Shown piece by piece: positions 44,601-56,516 of a stretch of DNA of 64,000 nucleotides. The stretch comes from Bisporella sp. PMI_857. Taxonomy: Eukaryota > Ascomycota > Leotiomycetes > Helotiales > Helotiaceae. Below the pieces are notes generated by a model. That model made no database searches. It was given only the letters and a program-made list of their open reading frames with translations, and was not told the origin of the DNA. Each line of letters opens with the position of its first letter. The stretch's first letter is position 1. The stretch is taken from positions 434,001-498,000 of the forward strand of contig JAJSPD010000007.1 in NCBI GenBank assembly GCA_021307315.1, read 5' to 3'. The position numbers and the translations under genes were made by a program.

Positions 44601-46367
44601 CTAATATCTCGTAAAGAAACTGTTGTCACGAGTTTCCCGCAACGATGGGGTGAGCATGCTGCTGGTACTGACTTCAGTACCTTCATGAACACGACAGATG
44701 TTTTGGACAGCGTCCTTCGGTACCTCGATAGCAAATTTCGGGACCCCATAACTTCAGCATCTGCCTTAGCAGAAAGTATCATGACGCGATGTCTGGGATT
44801 GAGCTTCGATCGTATGGAATGGCATCACGAACGATATCGCTATCTAGAGATTTTCGAGTATTCGATAAATTATGTGGTAAGTGTGAGCGCCGAATTAACG
44901 CTGTGGAAGTTTTTTAGAATATTCATCTGCTAACCTTCCGCAGGCTGACGAGGAAACGAGATGCTTTAACCATTTTGCGGATCGCGGCAAAGAGTCCGAG
45001 CGAGGGAAGGAGAAAAGGAAACTCGAAGCGGAGAAAGCTAAGAAAGAAAAAGCAAAAAAGAAGGCTGACAAGAAAAGGCAGAAAAGGGAGAAGAGCAAGC
45101 AAAACCAAAAAGGCAAAGAAGAAACACAAGATAATGACCCCGGGAATGCTGAAGACTCAAAAGCACCAGAAGTTATGAAACTATTAGGTCCGAGTGCTCT
45201 CGGTGAGGAATTGGAGGACATTTTCGACATATCCCGCGAGATAGAATTGCTCAAGGAGATAAAGGATATCCGAGATGAACTAAATATCTTGCGAAATCTT
45301 TTCGATCAACAAAAACGCGTGCTTGAATCGTTCTGTCCAACAGTTCAAGCAGAACAAGACAATATCAACACACCTGCCCCAAAGCAGGGGTTGAATCTAC
45401 TGGCTGCGATCCAGCGACAGATAGATATTGTGGCGACCATGGATGAAAATGCAAAACGTCCTTACAAAGCTGTGAGACCAATTCTAATGAAGATTTTTGA
45501 CATGCTGACCATTCCGTAGCTGGAAGATCTCCTGGACTTGAAGCAGAAGCAAGCGAATGTATCAGAAGCTCGCATTGCTCGAATCTCGGGCAATACTATT
45601 ACAGTGTTCACTGTCGTCACAATCATTTTTTTGCCCGCGTCTTTCATGGCTGCATTCTTGGCTTTACCTATCACAGAATACCCCAAAACGGAAGCAAACT
45701 ATCCGCTCTCTTACGCGCTTAAATACACCAGTAAGTCACTTATGTTGCAACATTTACTCCATATTGCTTACCGGGATCCTAAGTAATCACAACTGCGGCA
45801 ATGGCCGTCCCTTTTGTTACACTCGCGTTATATGTCAATCCTTTGCTGCGCTTGTTCAAAGTGCTCATACGCACCCTCCGCAGATTCTGGAAACGACTCT
45901 TGTTAATCATCAGACGAAGTTCCACGACAATAAAAGTCGCTTGCCAGCTCATCTGGTCAGTCTTGAAAGGCCTCGGACTCCAAGGCTTCGTCAACCTCCT
46001 ACGACTTTTAGGCCATCTAGTCCTCTTTCCACTTCGCCATTGGAAAAGGATGATACAAGCCTTTCACGATTACAAACAAGCGAGGACCGTGGCGAAGGAC
46101 GAAGGGACGGAATGGAGTAAACGGCGGTTCGCGATTGGAAGATTCATTGCATGGCAACAGCACAAACAGGCTAAAAGGCCAGCAGATCCAGAGAGGCCCT
46201 TACCAGAGAGACGAAACAGGAGCCGACATAGAAGTCGAAGTAGAGGCCGAAGCAGAAGCCGACCGAGGAGTATTGAGCTTTCAAATGTTGGAGCTGCCCA
46301 GCCGACTTCTGCGCATGGTTCACAGTCCATTGGTATGAGTAATGGGACAGCAGCGAGGGGAAGTTGA
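41660..46367 (+). CDS. TPR-ankyrin-CorA-like membrane fusion protein
   Basis: Tentative CDS join(41660..41690, 41762..42667, 42775..43733, 43780..43794, 43861..44014, 44074..44105, 44159..44558, 44617..44876, 44944..45471, 45520..45730, 45784..46367), about 1,359 aa. The first two exon limits are uncertain; the rest join in frame. Order: TPR-type repeats (FFEAEVERLK; AEPLLLRVREQMVKLWG; TLYTEALKGTRRAVGSEHP; LLRQAVRAKSTVFGPNH); ankyrin repeats (TGQTALHKAAQQGNEWVVAA; DILGITPLDAALAQGND); the CorA-associated soluble region (FKWIHIPANNMLWVEALMA; MPYIHWELEDARN; DQLWMWVIDDKTVVTSFPQR); a long Lys-rich coiled segment; then two membrane helices (TVFTVVTIIFLPASFMAAFL; VPFVTLALYV) and an Arg/Ser tail. The GMN motif of true Mg2+ channels is absent. 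Probably a membrane pore or transporter with scaffold repeats. Confidence 0.82.
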
Positions 46368-47158
46368 AGAATGTAGGTCGAATGCAAAGAATGACAATGG
46401 CGGTTTGTGCCCTGTTGGAAGAGCAGATGTGATACCGGAATATGCGAGTAGTGACGTTGCTCGAGCTACTTAAGTTGAATCGTAGCCGCTAATAAACTCA
46501 TGGAATATTTAATGAACTCATAGGAAACTCATTCGCTTCAATTGATTCCAGAAATATGTGTGTCAAGGCGCCATATTTGCCCTAAGCGGCTTTTAGCACC
46601 TCACGAATAAAGCGAAGTTTATCTGGGCTCTGACTGACGTGTACATCATACATCGAATACCAACGCAGAAATAGTATATTAAAATCATATGTATGGTGTG
46701 ACGTGAGTATATTTCTTATCCATATGCGTTCTTCAATGTGGCTATTTGAAACTTAACGCGACTGCCAGTATGAAGCCACCATGTGACTACAACTTATGTA
46801 TAAACGAGCTAAGCGCGGGATACTTCTGGTGTCTTCACATGAATACTGGCTGCCCAGCTGAGCTAAATTCAAAGATGCGAGTTTGAGTCGTCTTCATGAT
46901 CATAGTGAGTAAGAGGGTCTAATGTTTTGTATCAACAGTCACAACTTTGACCTTAATTTAACCAGATTATAACAAGTGCTTGCAGCTACAAGCGCTGACC
47001 CTTATACAGTATTGAAGTTTACACACATCATTTCTACACTGCAAAATCACGCTGTCAAAAATTGATTGGTATCTTTGCTAAACTAACTTGCGAAACACGA
47101 AATATACAATAATTGCTAATTATTATATGGGCGGCACCTCCTGGAGTCTCCATACCCA
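46368..47158. other. Convergent 3' region
   Basis: 791 bp. A D-arm-like stretch on the minus strand near 46851-46870 (TTAGCTCAGCTGGGCAGCC) has no matching T-arm and I do not call a tRNA. Confidence 0.5.
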
Positions 47159-49387
47159 TTACCAGAAGAAGTTCTCCGTCACAAACCTGATCGTGTTCGT
47201 CTTGCCCAAAGTAGTCACAACAGACCGAACTTCATCCGCCATTCCCGCCGGCCCACAAACCACCACCGTCGTGCCGCCCTTCAACGCGGCAATCTCGGCC
47301 GTCAAGACCTCATTGAAATTAAATCGCGGACCGACGGACACAGAGACTTCAACGTGTCCCCACTGAGACTTTCCACCGCGCGTGGCCGTTTCGACTCCGA
47401 GAATCTGCTCTACAGACCTCACCAGAGGAGCCGTCCGCACTCCCCAGAACAGCTTGGTCTTTCCGTAAAGAAGACCTTTTGAACCACTTATTGACGGTAG
47501 GACTCCCGTAATGCCCACGCCGCCTGCGATACAGATCACGTTCGGGTACTGGAGAGTAGGATGAGCTGTTGGGGGCGCCACTATGGACATCTGTTCCGGG
47601 CCGTATGATGCTTCCACGAGGACCGGTATACCTCTTCCGAATTCTGCATGTTTCATCAAATGTGCCGTCAGACCTCCTTGTCTTCGTACATAGAACACGA
47701 CACCCGGAGCTATGTCGTTTGAAACCGCCACCGATCGCGCTGCGGGTCCTGACTTCTCGATATCGTGCTCTTCAGATGGTGCGGTCCAAGCGTTCAGACT
47801 GCGAGTGGAAGAGGATGACTCCTCAGAGAAGTGATATGATGAAATGGCAGCAACCGAGAAAGGGTGATTCTCTCATACCCGCCATGTGAGCGTTGGGAAG
47901 TAGAGGAATGCTTGACCTGAAGCGTCAACGTCAGGTATGTTGATCTTGAGATAGTCTTCATCGACAACTGTGACATAGGCCTTCTTGACTCCGCTCTTGA
48001 CCAGTCGCAAGGGTCTGGCAAACACGCGGTCAAATCCCCAGAAGCCAAAGGCGATGATAACCCAGGTTTCGTACCCCCATTGCCATTCAAAGCGGTAGTA
48101 AATGTGCAATAGACAGCCAATCATGGACAGGAGTGCAAGGGCAAGATGGGTAGAGAGGAACAGCTCGTATAGCTTTCGCCGCAAAGGCAGAACTGCTAAT
48201 GGCGTCATGATTGACAGAGCTAGTGTAGCAATGATGCCCCAGTACCAGTACTCCAGAGCCGCCTCGGCTGCGTGCGCATTCAGAGCGACATAGTCTTGAA
48301 GCCAGATTACGGAGTGTAAGCATGCTTGGAGCATGCAAATGACGCCGACCCATCGATGAACCAGCAGATAAGTTGAGTAGGACCAGTTAGTCACGAAGAG
48401 CAGCAAGTTATTCCGGCTAGAGAATAGAACCGCTATTGCAAGGTTGACGAAGCTGTGTAAGCCAATCCGATTCGCTAACATAAGCTTGAGTGCCTGGTTA
48501 CGGTCGGAATACCACGAATTGGGCCAGAGAACAACCCAGCCAGCCGCCGAGAGGAAGATGTTGATTAACCAGATATAGGCGATGAAAAGCGCCTGACCTC
48601 TGGTAGGTATGAATCCGAGACCAAGCACGGGAACTGCATGATATTTTCCAAAGACGGGTGGATCAATGACTGTTGCATAAAATTTGCTAACCAGAGATTG
48701 TGGTAAGGGCAGAAATCTAAACCAAGAGAAGGCAATGGGAATCAGAACGCATGTTAAAATTAGTACCAGACTAGCTAGAGTTAGTTTTACGGCAACCAGT
48801 AGGGTCATTTAATACGCTGTGAGGTTTTGAATTACTTACCCATATCGCTCAGCTAAGATCTCCATCGCTTCGAACCCATTATTGCCATTGGCATTCGCTA
48901 AATACGATTCCTCGTCGATCAAAGAAGTAGTATTGAGAACCTCCTCAGAGTCGACAATGGTGGTCGGTGGCTCTACCACCTTTGCAAGGGCCACTTGGTA
49001 GGAGTATTTTGGAGAGGGTTGCACAGTCTGTCGTCCCGCAACATTGAGCTGCCAGTATTTCTCAAGTTTAGAGACAGAAACACCTTGGCAGTGTGTCGAG
49101 ATACACCATGCTAGCGTCTGTAGGAAGGGGTCATTGGTGGCATAGCATAGAGGGGATGGAGCTGCCATCTCCATCCCGCTACTGTGCGAATGGCTGGTAC
49201 CTTCCTCGCCGTCGTCGCACTCGAGCATCCACGCGGAGACGGTACTACGACATGCATAGGCGCATCCAGGGCCATACATGGTGATTCCGTAGCCTATTAT
49301 ACCATGGCCTGGCCTTCCAGTGCTGACATGTGCGGTTGTTGGGGCCAGGAGGAGCGCCAGAACGGCAATACATCTTTTGGCAGCCAT
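47159..49387 (-). pseudogene. Ferric/cupric reductase (FRE/NOX family) with in-frame TGA
   Basis: Reading complement(47159..48770, 48840..49387) gives 719 codons broken only by TGA at codon 482 (47873-47875). Signal peptide MAAKRCIAVLALLLAPTTA and a Cys-containing ectodomain come first. Membrane helices with haem-ligating His follow (NRIGLHSFVNLAIAVLF; LLVHRWVGVICMLQACLHS; LFLSTHLALALLSMIGCLLH). Then comes the FAD motif ENHPFSVAA, an NAD(P)H part with CIAGGVGITGVLPS and a late VVVCGPAGMADEV, and the terminal ENFFW. In homologues a Trp normally precedes ENHPF, so TGG to TGA is the likely change; everything downstream is intact and in frame. If functional it would reduce Fe3+ at the plasma membrane for uptake. 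The intron requires the distal AG of TAG-CTAG. Confidence 0.85.
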
Positions 49388-52300
49388 AATTATGGTTACT
49401 CAGACCGTAGATCTCCAGAGACAACAAACACTGAGAATACTGAACGATAGCTCCAGGACTGCAGAAACTCACTGACTACTTAAGCTATGTTACCACGGGC
49501 TTGGGAATACGCCACCCCGTCGATTCATATCGCGCCAAGCTTCCAAGACCTGATAGCCCGTGTGCACTGTGGCTTCATTGATGGTCATGTCGATTTGAAA
49601 GCTCCGAGATTCGTCGATTCGACTTTTAGGGAGGTTTCACAGGTTGAAAGTTCCGAGCTGTGACAGCGGTCCCTAAATGCCAAGCCAGCCAATGAGCAAG
49701 TTTGAGCAAGAATACTCGACAATGAGGTAAAATTCATATACCTTGCAGTAAATCTCCTACAAAGACCGCCATTCTGAGAATGTTAGTCAGCGCCTATTTG
49801 TCTATACTATCCGATCCGGTTAGCCGCTCTTAATATCTCCTGCTACATAACTTAGCCCAGTGACGGCTGACGGACGTTCATTGGGCACATGTATCCAGCA
49901 GTCTCCTCGGCCCAGGTTCTCCACCCAAGTGTATGAGCTATGCTCCAACATTTGCAGTTTTTGGAAAATGGAACACTCCAATCATGGGGAAATCGCACGA
50001 TCAGAATATGCATCCATGTGATGTCTAAATCTGGATGGCCGGGTCAACAACAAGAACGCCTTGAATGAATTCGTGAGGAATGTAACCAATATCACTGAAC
50101 ACCAAGATAGTACGAATAGTACTGATTCCCATATACGCATGAAAGTATCAAGTCATTTTCGATCCCAGACATAGCTTGATAGCTGTTCAGGTGTGCTTGC
50201 CTCGAGCCCTTACACCCACGCGCTCAGGAGACACCACAGCGTTCTACTAGGTAACAATTTGAACCAAGTATATGCTGGTAGAAACGGCACGGCGCAAGTT
50301 GTGAGCAGTTTTTTGTACTTTTTTCTACTATAGAAATTCACGCGGGAGGTTCAGGTAGAAATGGAACGTGGTCTGGCCAGGACTCCACGATGATGCCAAG
50401 ACTTACCCCACGATTTAGTCAATCCAGGCTTCAAATGGAGACGGTAGTGGCACGGCTATCTGCTCTAGCTCGGCCCCGGTAAGGATGTTCCAGCCGTGCT
50501 ACAGAAACTTGTAGCCGATCGAAAATATCAGAACTTATGTACTTAGAATCTCCACGTTAGAAATACGATTATAACGTTTGGGATAAGAGGAAGTTTGTAT
50601 TTTATATGACCATATTTGTAGTACCTAACTTCCTAAATTGTCTCTTTCATCCCTTGTTTGGGAACTTTTGGAATAGTACGCCTACTTTTGATGACTTGAC
50701 AAGGGTCACTCGACGAATACAGGCTGAAACTCTTTGGAGTTAATACTAGACTAAAGAAGAAGGATCGCCAGGTAACCTGTGGGTCAGCGTACTTAAGGGA
50801 GGAATGCCTGAGCATAAAACACCTTGGAAAAAGGTAAACAGCCTCAGCGACAGAATAAGTAGTCAGTGGGCAAACCAATCAGACTTTAAAGCTGTGTGCT
50901 TTATAATGAGGGGCAAGTAATTATTTCAAATTTAGAATTATGAAATAGATCCCCGCGTATACTTCAGCCACATTTCGTCTCCTTCAATAGAGGCTTGCTC
51001 AACGATTCGGATAATAAATATCACTTACACAACACTCAACGCTGGCATAGGTGGACCCAGCTGCCGCCTTCCTGTCGTCAAGTCTAATATCTGCCTCATT
51101 AACCACTCGTAAGTTGGAGTATTTCTTAATCACGACATCGTTCATCGTTCATCGTGAGCTACTGATCTGGTACTGTTGAGAATAACTAGAAACATTATCA
51201 GAAATCACGGCCTCCATACTTACTATGATAAGAGCATAGAGACATTTGATCTGGGATAAGGACAGCGTTGTCATCTTACACGACAACAAGACCTTGTACA
51301 GCGTCTATTGCTCCGAGGAAGTCAACTATCACTTATTGACAATTGAATTTTCCTTTCTTTATTAGAGGGTTGTAGAAAATGGATGATGTTAGCTGTGGAA
51401 ACCAAATCTGGGTTTAGGGCAGATGGCGAGACACAAGGGTCACATGTCCTTTACTTTAAGGCAGTAAGGCCGTAATCTTGCTTTAAATCGAAGTTGCATG
51501 TAAGAGTAGAGATTGTGAAGAAGCTCAGGTGTATTTGCTACTAAGTTAACATCAAGTGTTACGACATGTGATATATACAGCATCGCATGTATGTGCTTAA
51601 ATTCTGTTAAGCTGTATAGAAATTTAATAGTGAAATCTGCCACTTGCTTGATTAAACTGGATGACCTTGCTTATCGCGGCCTATAAAATGGCGCTGCTTT
51701 TTAAAATCTAATCATGCTTAGAATGAGAAAAGGGTCGAGATCGAGATACTTATGCTTACCGCTGTATCGTTTGTTTACGTCATTTGGTGAAATTGTTGAG
51801 TATGGACCTGGCGAGGTTAAATGATGAATGAAATAAGGGGTGAACCTTCTTTTATACATGATCAATTGTGGTACTGAACAAAAGCAACATTCCACATACG
51901 AATTCCAGATGGCTGCCTAGAATCAATTTTATGGGTGAGCTCTAAGTAGTTATAGATGCAAAGCAAACCTATAGGAGGTTTCCACTTATGAAGCATTACA
52001 TACAACATGTCTCCCCTTTAGCAAGCAAAGATTTCAAATCATGGGAATTGAATAGGATGGCTTCTGAGTACAAGAGTGATTTGGAGATCACATATCACCA
52101 GGCTGGGGAGATACGTTCGATCATAGGAATAAAAAATTCTTCGATTATACAAAAAGCTGAAACTCTGCGCACAGTGTTATTTTTTTATTAAAAAAAAGGT
52201 CTATCGCGATTTCATAGGTGTCAATAATCATTATGTAAACCAAGGCTGTGCTTCTGGCGATCAGCACATGTCGCCTTTGATTCAACCTTACGTTATTTTG

Positions 52301-52766
52301 TTCGCGCAAGTGAACACATAGTTCTCTATCATTTTTGATGCCAACATGCTATAGTTTGTGGTGCCGAGAAAATTACTTTCTGAACCGGAAAGTGACCTTA
52401 GAATTAGTTTAGCATAAAATTTAGTAAACAAACACTAAACCACAAACTTATGGATTAAAAAGGAGCTTAAGCGAACGGTCGCTAAAAAGCTTGTTTTGTT
52501 AACGCTTAGAATAGCCCCCAAAGGTCCAAGCCAGGATGCTATTCCGCCCAGCCAATCCCCGACCGCCTAGCACCTCCAACACAACTCTCGATGAGGCACA
52601 AGAAACGCGCTACGTATATATTCTTCTTCTTACAAGCTTATTCTTCTTCCCTTTGATTTACCATTTATTTTTTCTTCTTCTGCAGTCGAGTATATTTCAT
52701 TCGTTTTAGGCGCGACTTTTTCACCACCTAAAATTCAACAACCGAATCTTGAGAACAGCTACCGAC
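49388..52766. other. 3.4-kb gene desert
   Basis: The longest interval without a supported gene. No ORF above about 80 codons has credible composition, and I found no terminal repeats, transposase motifs or RNA gene. The last 150 bp (52610-52690) are T/C-rich, as in a fungal promoter for the CorA gene. Confidence 0.55.
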
Positions 52767-54739
52767 ATGCATTCCAACACGACACAATCCCGCTTGTCAG
52801 AGGCAGACGACGCTGTTCCAACTTCCACACCACGCCCTCATCCGCATGCGCATTTTGACCTCGAAGCGGGTGTATCTTCCATTGATCATGTGCCCAATGA
52901 CGGGGCTCATATATCACGCCCGCAAACATCGGCTTCTGGGCATACTGGCAATGTTTATTCGACACGCCACTCGATCCAGTCTGACGGCCCCGCCAGGATT
53001 GACATATCGCCAATGCTTTTCAAGCGTCGAGCTACCAGGACGGCCACGATCCAAACTACTACCGGGCAGTCATTCAAGACGGTCGACGCGGATAAGACGC
53101 AGAAAGATTGGCACCCAGGACAAGAGCCAGGTCTCGACCCTGCAAAGCCCAATGGAGGCAGACAAGCGCCTATGCTTTACGAGAAATGCCAAATCACAGT
53201 CGTAGACTACAGCGAAGATGATATGGAAATGCACGACTTCAATAATGATGAGTTGATAGAGTTTTTAAAGACTAAGCAAGAAGACTGGATTAAATGTCGT
53301 TGGATCAATGTTAATGGACTAAGTTGGGATGTTATACAAGCGCTAGCGGCATATAAGAAGTTACATAAATTAGCAATTGAGGATTTGGTTAATATAGAGA
53401 ATCGTACAAAGGCTGATTGGTATGCACTCTGTCTACGGGCTGAAACTTTGCTAACAATAAATCTAGGTACACCGATCACACTTTTATTGTCATGACACTT
53501 TTCAAGCTCATACATTTGCATGCAGATCAAGAAAGCGAGTGCGATTCGGAAGATGGTGGCAGCATACGACAGAACCCAGGAGTGATGCAGAAACTGAGAA
53601 AGGCTGTTAAAAATACGTTCTCCCCTCCTAGGCCGAGAGGGACATACCCAGCCATTGTCAGCAAAAACGCCGCCGCTATTGCGACCTCTGTCAACGGAAG
53701 CATAACGGGCCATACAATTGGTGATAAGGATGCTCCAATCAAGAAGATGAGAACTTTACAAAGGTATCATAGTGGACGAAATGAAGAAGGAATGGTTTAT
53801 ATGGAGAAACACTCGGTACTGACTCCGCAGCAAATGGCTGTCAGTGCTGAGCAAGTTTCCATATTTCTTACATCGGGTGAGTAGCGCTTAGCGGATACAA
53901 CATCGTGGATGAGATGCTAAATCAAGGCAGATAATACAGTTGTATCATTCTTCGAGAACTCAGCAGATGATCTTGAGACCCCAATCCTACACCGACTTTG
54001 CACACCAGACACTATCCTTCGGCGATCATGTGATGCTTCCCTACTTCTGCAAGCGCTTATGGATGCAATTATCGATCTTGCAATTCCTGTGACGAAGGCG
54101 TACGAAGACGTGATTGGTGAATTGGAACTCAATGTCTTGACTGAACCGAGTATCAAGCATACGCAGAATTTGTACATTGCGACCACCGAAATTACGAAGA
54201 TGAGGAGCAATATTAGTCCAACTGTGCAACTTATTAACGCTTTGCGAGACCATAAAATTCCTCGGATTGATGGAGAAGGCTTCCACGGGCAAGGAAGCAA
54301 ACGATCGGCACATTCGACTGTTGATATTAGTGCGACTGCTCGGACATACTTGGGAGATGTTGAAGACCACATTCTCCAGATGACCGACTCACTAGATACC
54401 ATGCGCCGTTCCTGCGACAATATGATCGACCTGATTTTTAACACCATTTCCGCCTATCAGAACGAATCTATGAAACAGCTCACTATAGTCACGATCATCT
54501 TCCTGCCTCTCTCCTTCTTGAGTGGCTATTTCGGCATGAATTTCGAGCAGTTCGAGGCCATCAAGCACACAGATGCTTACTTCTGGAAAATTGCTGTACC
54601 GGTAGCAACTGCCATAATCATTTGGCTAATGAGAGATACGATAGCATGGTATGTATCGCGTTTGATACAAAAGCGAGGAATCTCGAGAACACGGAAGGGT
54701 AGGTTAACTCGAGAAAAGGAGGAGAAGCGAAATAGATGA
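52767..54739 (+). CDS. CorA-family Mg2+ transporter (canonical GMN)
   Basis: CDS join(52767..53419, 53467..53876, 53931..54739), 623 aa, introns of 47 and 54 nt. The start is ATG 52767; an in-frame TTG upstream is not needed. The N-terminal 150 residues are hydrophilic. The cytoplasmic CorA domain follows (KCRWINVNGLSWDVIQALA, LHKLAIEDLVNIENRTKADW, YTDHTFIVMTLFKL, then SVLTPQQMAVSAEQVSIFL). Late motifs are the stalk helix MRRSCDNMIDLIFNTISAY, the first membrane helix LTIVTIIFLPLSFLSGYFGM ending in the GMN selectivity motif, and a second helix (FWKIAVPVATAIIIWLM). It ends in a basic tail. Expected plasma-membrane or vacuolar Mg2+ (or other divalent) uptake, as for Alr1/Mnr2-type proteins. Confidence 0.92.
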
Positions 54740-55318
54740 TACCCAGGCTTTTTGGCGGAAGATGCCTTGTACTTGTTTCTTAGGCTGGCGAGTTATCAGT
54801 GCCATGACCCAGATAAAATATATTTCCGGGCGGTAAAATGTACGCCTTTGTAACATCACTGCTGTAAGTTCTGTCAGGTGATAAGCTCATTTCCTTTCCT
54901 GCATTTCTAGATCTGCTTTGCGGACGTGGCTATCTCAAACCTCGATAATATTCCTTCATCTATGTACCAAATACCTCTCCTTTTTTTCATCCACCCAGTC
55001 TGTTCGTGTGCTATACTTCCGATCACAGTCCTCATCTAAGCCCATGTTACACAACCACAAACACGGCTGGATGCCAAGTATCTTCATCCATGCTCTTGAT
55101 CGCCCGAGCTGAGCAAGAAAAATGTCTAGCCTTGCACAGCTCTCTTCTCCAACTGCTCAAACATATAAGCATCGCTCCCCCCACCTCACTTTTCCTCTCT
55201 TTCACAGCCCAAAACCTCTCTCAGAGCCTCGCGCAAATTCATTCTACCAATCACAACCTCAACCTCGACCGCCCTCGCTAGTCCGCCTTGCTTTTTGACC
55301 GCCCCTTTCAACTGCAGG
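54740..55318. other. Intergenic between CorA and the C2H2 gene
   Basis: 579 bp with pyrimidine-rich stretches before the next ATG; no gene is seen. Confidence 0.5.
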
Positions 55319-56516
55319 ATGGAGCCAATCATGGACTTCAATAAGCTTGATCCGGAGGCTCTTGCGGCCACCCTCTCATACTTCGAGACCAATCCAGCGC
55401 CTTGCCAGGAGGATACTGAGTGGCAGGCAATGCTTGATGATGTTGTCACTGAAGACGATTGGATGCAACCCCTGGATAATCGGTAAGTAAAAAAAAAAGT
55501 CGGTTGTGCTAACGGGGCGAAAAAGATGGAATCTCCACAAAAAGTTCCAATCCACAGATAGTCAATGTCTTGACTCAATGACAACCAAGGAACAACTTTC
55601 TAAGCACCTTGTCAAGCACTCAGAAACGTTTTTGCAACAATGGGCTCCTGATTCGAAATGCATGTGGCCAGGTTGTACATCGAAGGCTACCTTTAACAAT
55701 AAATCCAAGTATAAATACCATCTGAAAAATATCCACGTCGAACCAGTAACCTGCGGAGTGGCTGGATGTACCTATAAGAAGCCTTTTAGGAGTCGTGGAG
55801 AACTTCAACGTCATAAACGAGCTGTACATACCACTCACCATCCCTTTGTATGTCCATTCTCTGCTTGCGACGACCGGCGATTTCCTCGTAGAGATAAGTG
55901 GCTCCAGCACATACGGGAGACGGTACATGATGGCGATGCCTTCTGTCCATATCTACATTGCGATATGTCTCGCCAGTTTTCTCAATCTGCTGGTTTCCAA
56001 ACTCGGAATGAAATTTCGAGGCACTTCAGCGGGTGGCACGACACAATGGTAAGACATTTCTACATTGAGCCCTACAAATGTGCTCTAGGAATGTGCGCCT
56101 TGTATCAAGTATTCGAAGGATGGGAACTTGATGGCCTGAGGGAACACCTCGAAAAGCACCACCTCATCCCCAAAACGTCTCGGCAGAGTGCAGGAAATGG
56201 AACCTATCAAGCTGCAAGAAGAGCAACAAAAGAAGGCGACGTCAAGATCCTCAGACCCGAGCATCTTGAAGATCTAGGCAAGGACCAATGGGGCAACGAT
56301 CATCCTAAGATCGAATGGCAGGAATGCACCAGGTGCCTCGCAGTCCAGCAATCTCAGCAAGCCCCACAGATGAACAGCCAGATCCCCCTGAACTTTCAGG
56401 AAAACGCCTCTATGCAATACCTTCCTCAACAACAGCTTGTCCCTCAAGGCTACCAATACTTTATGCCAGCAGGTAGCTGGACGGTTCCTGATGGAAATGT
56501 CTACTTTGGTTCTTGA
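55319..56516 (+). CDS. C2H2 zinc-finger protein, putative transcription factor
   Basis: CDS join(55319..55482, 55526..56516), 384 aa, one 43-nt intron with a GCTAACG branch site. The acidic N-terminus (residues 1-55; QEDTEWQAMLDDVVTEDDW) could be an activation domain. A row of C2H2-type fingers follows: CMWPGCTSKATFNNKSKY…HLKNIH, CGVAGCTYKKPFRSRGEL…HKRAVH, CPFSACDDRRFPRRDK…HIRETVH and a less regular CPYLHCDM…HFSGWH. The C-terminus is Gln-rich. Nuclear DNA binding is expected; targets are unknown. A start at an upstream TTG is possible but not needed. The next gene, convergent, also encodes a C2H2 protein. Confidence 0.85.

Noticed and set aside
46845..46875. Minus-strand tRNA D-arm-like TTAGCTCAGCTGGGCAGCC
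   Set aside because: No T-arm consensus or acceptor pairing at the right distance.
55186..55584. 132-codon minus-strand ORF over the C2H2 gene start
   Set aside because: Antisense to a clear two-exon C2H2 gene; no features of its own.
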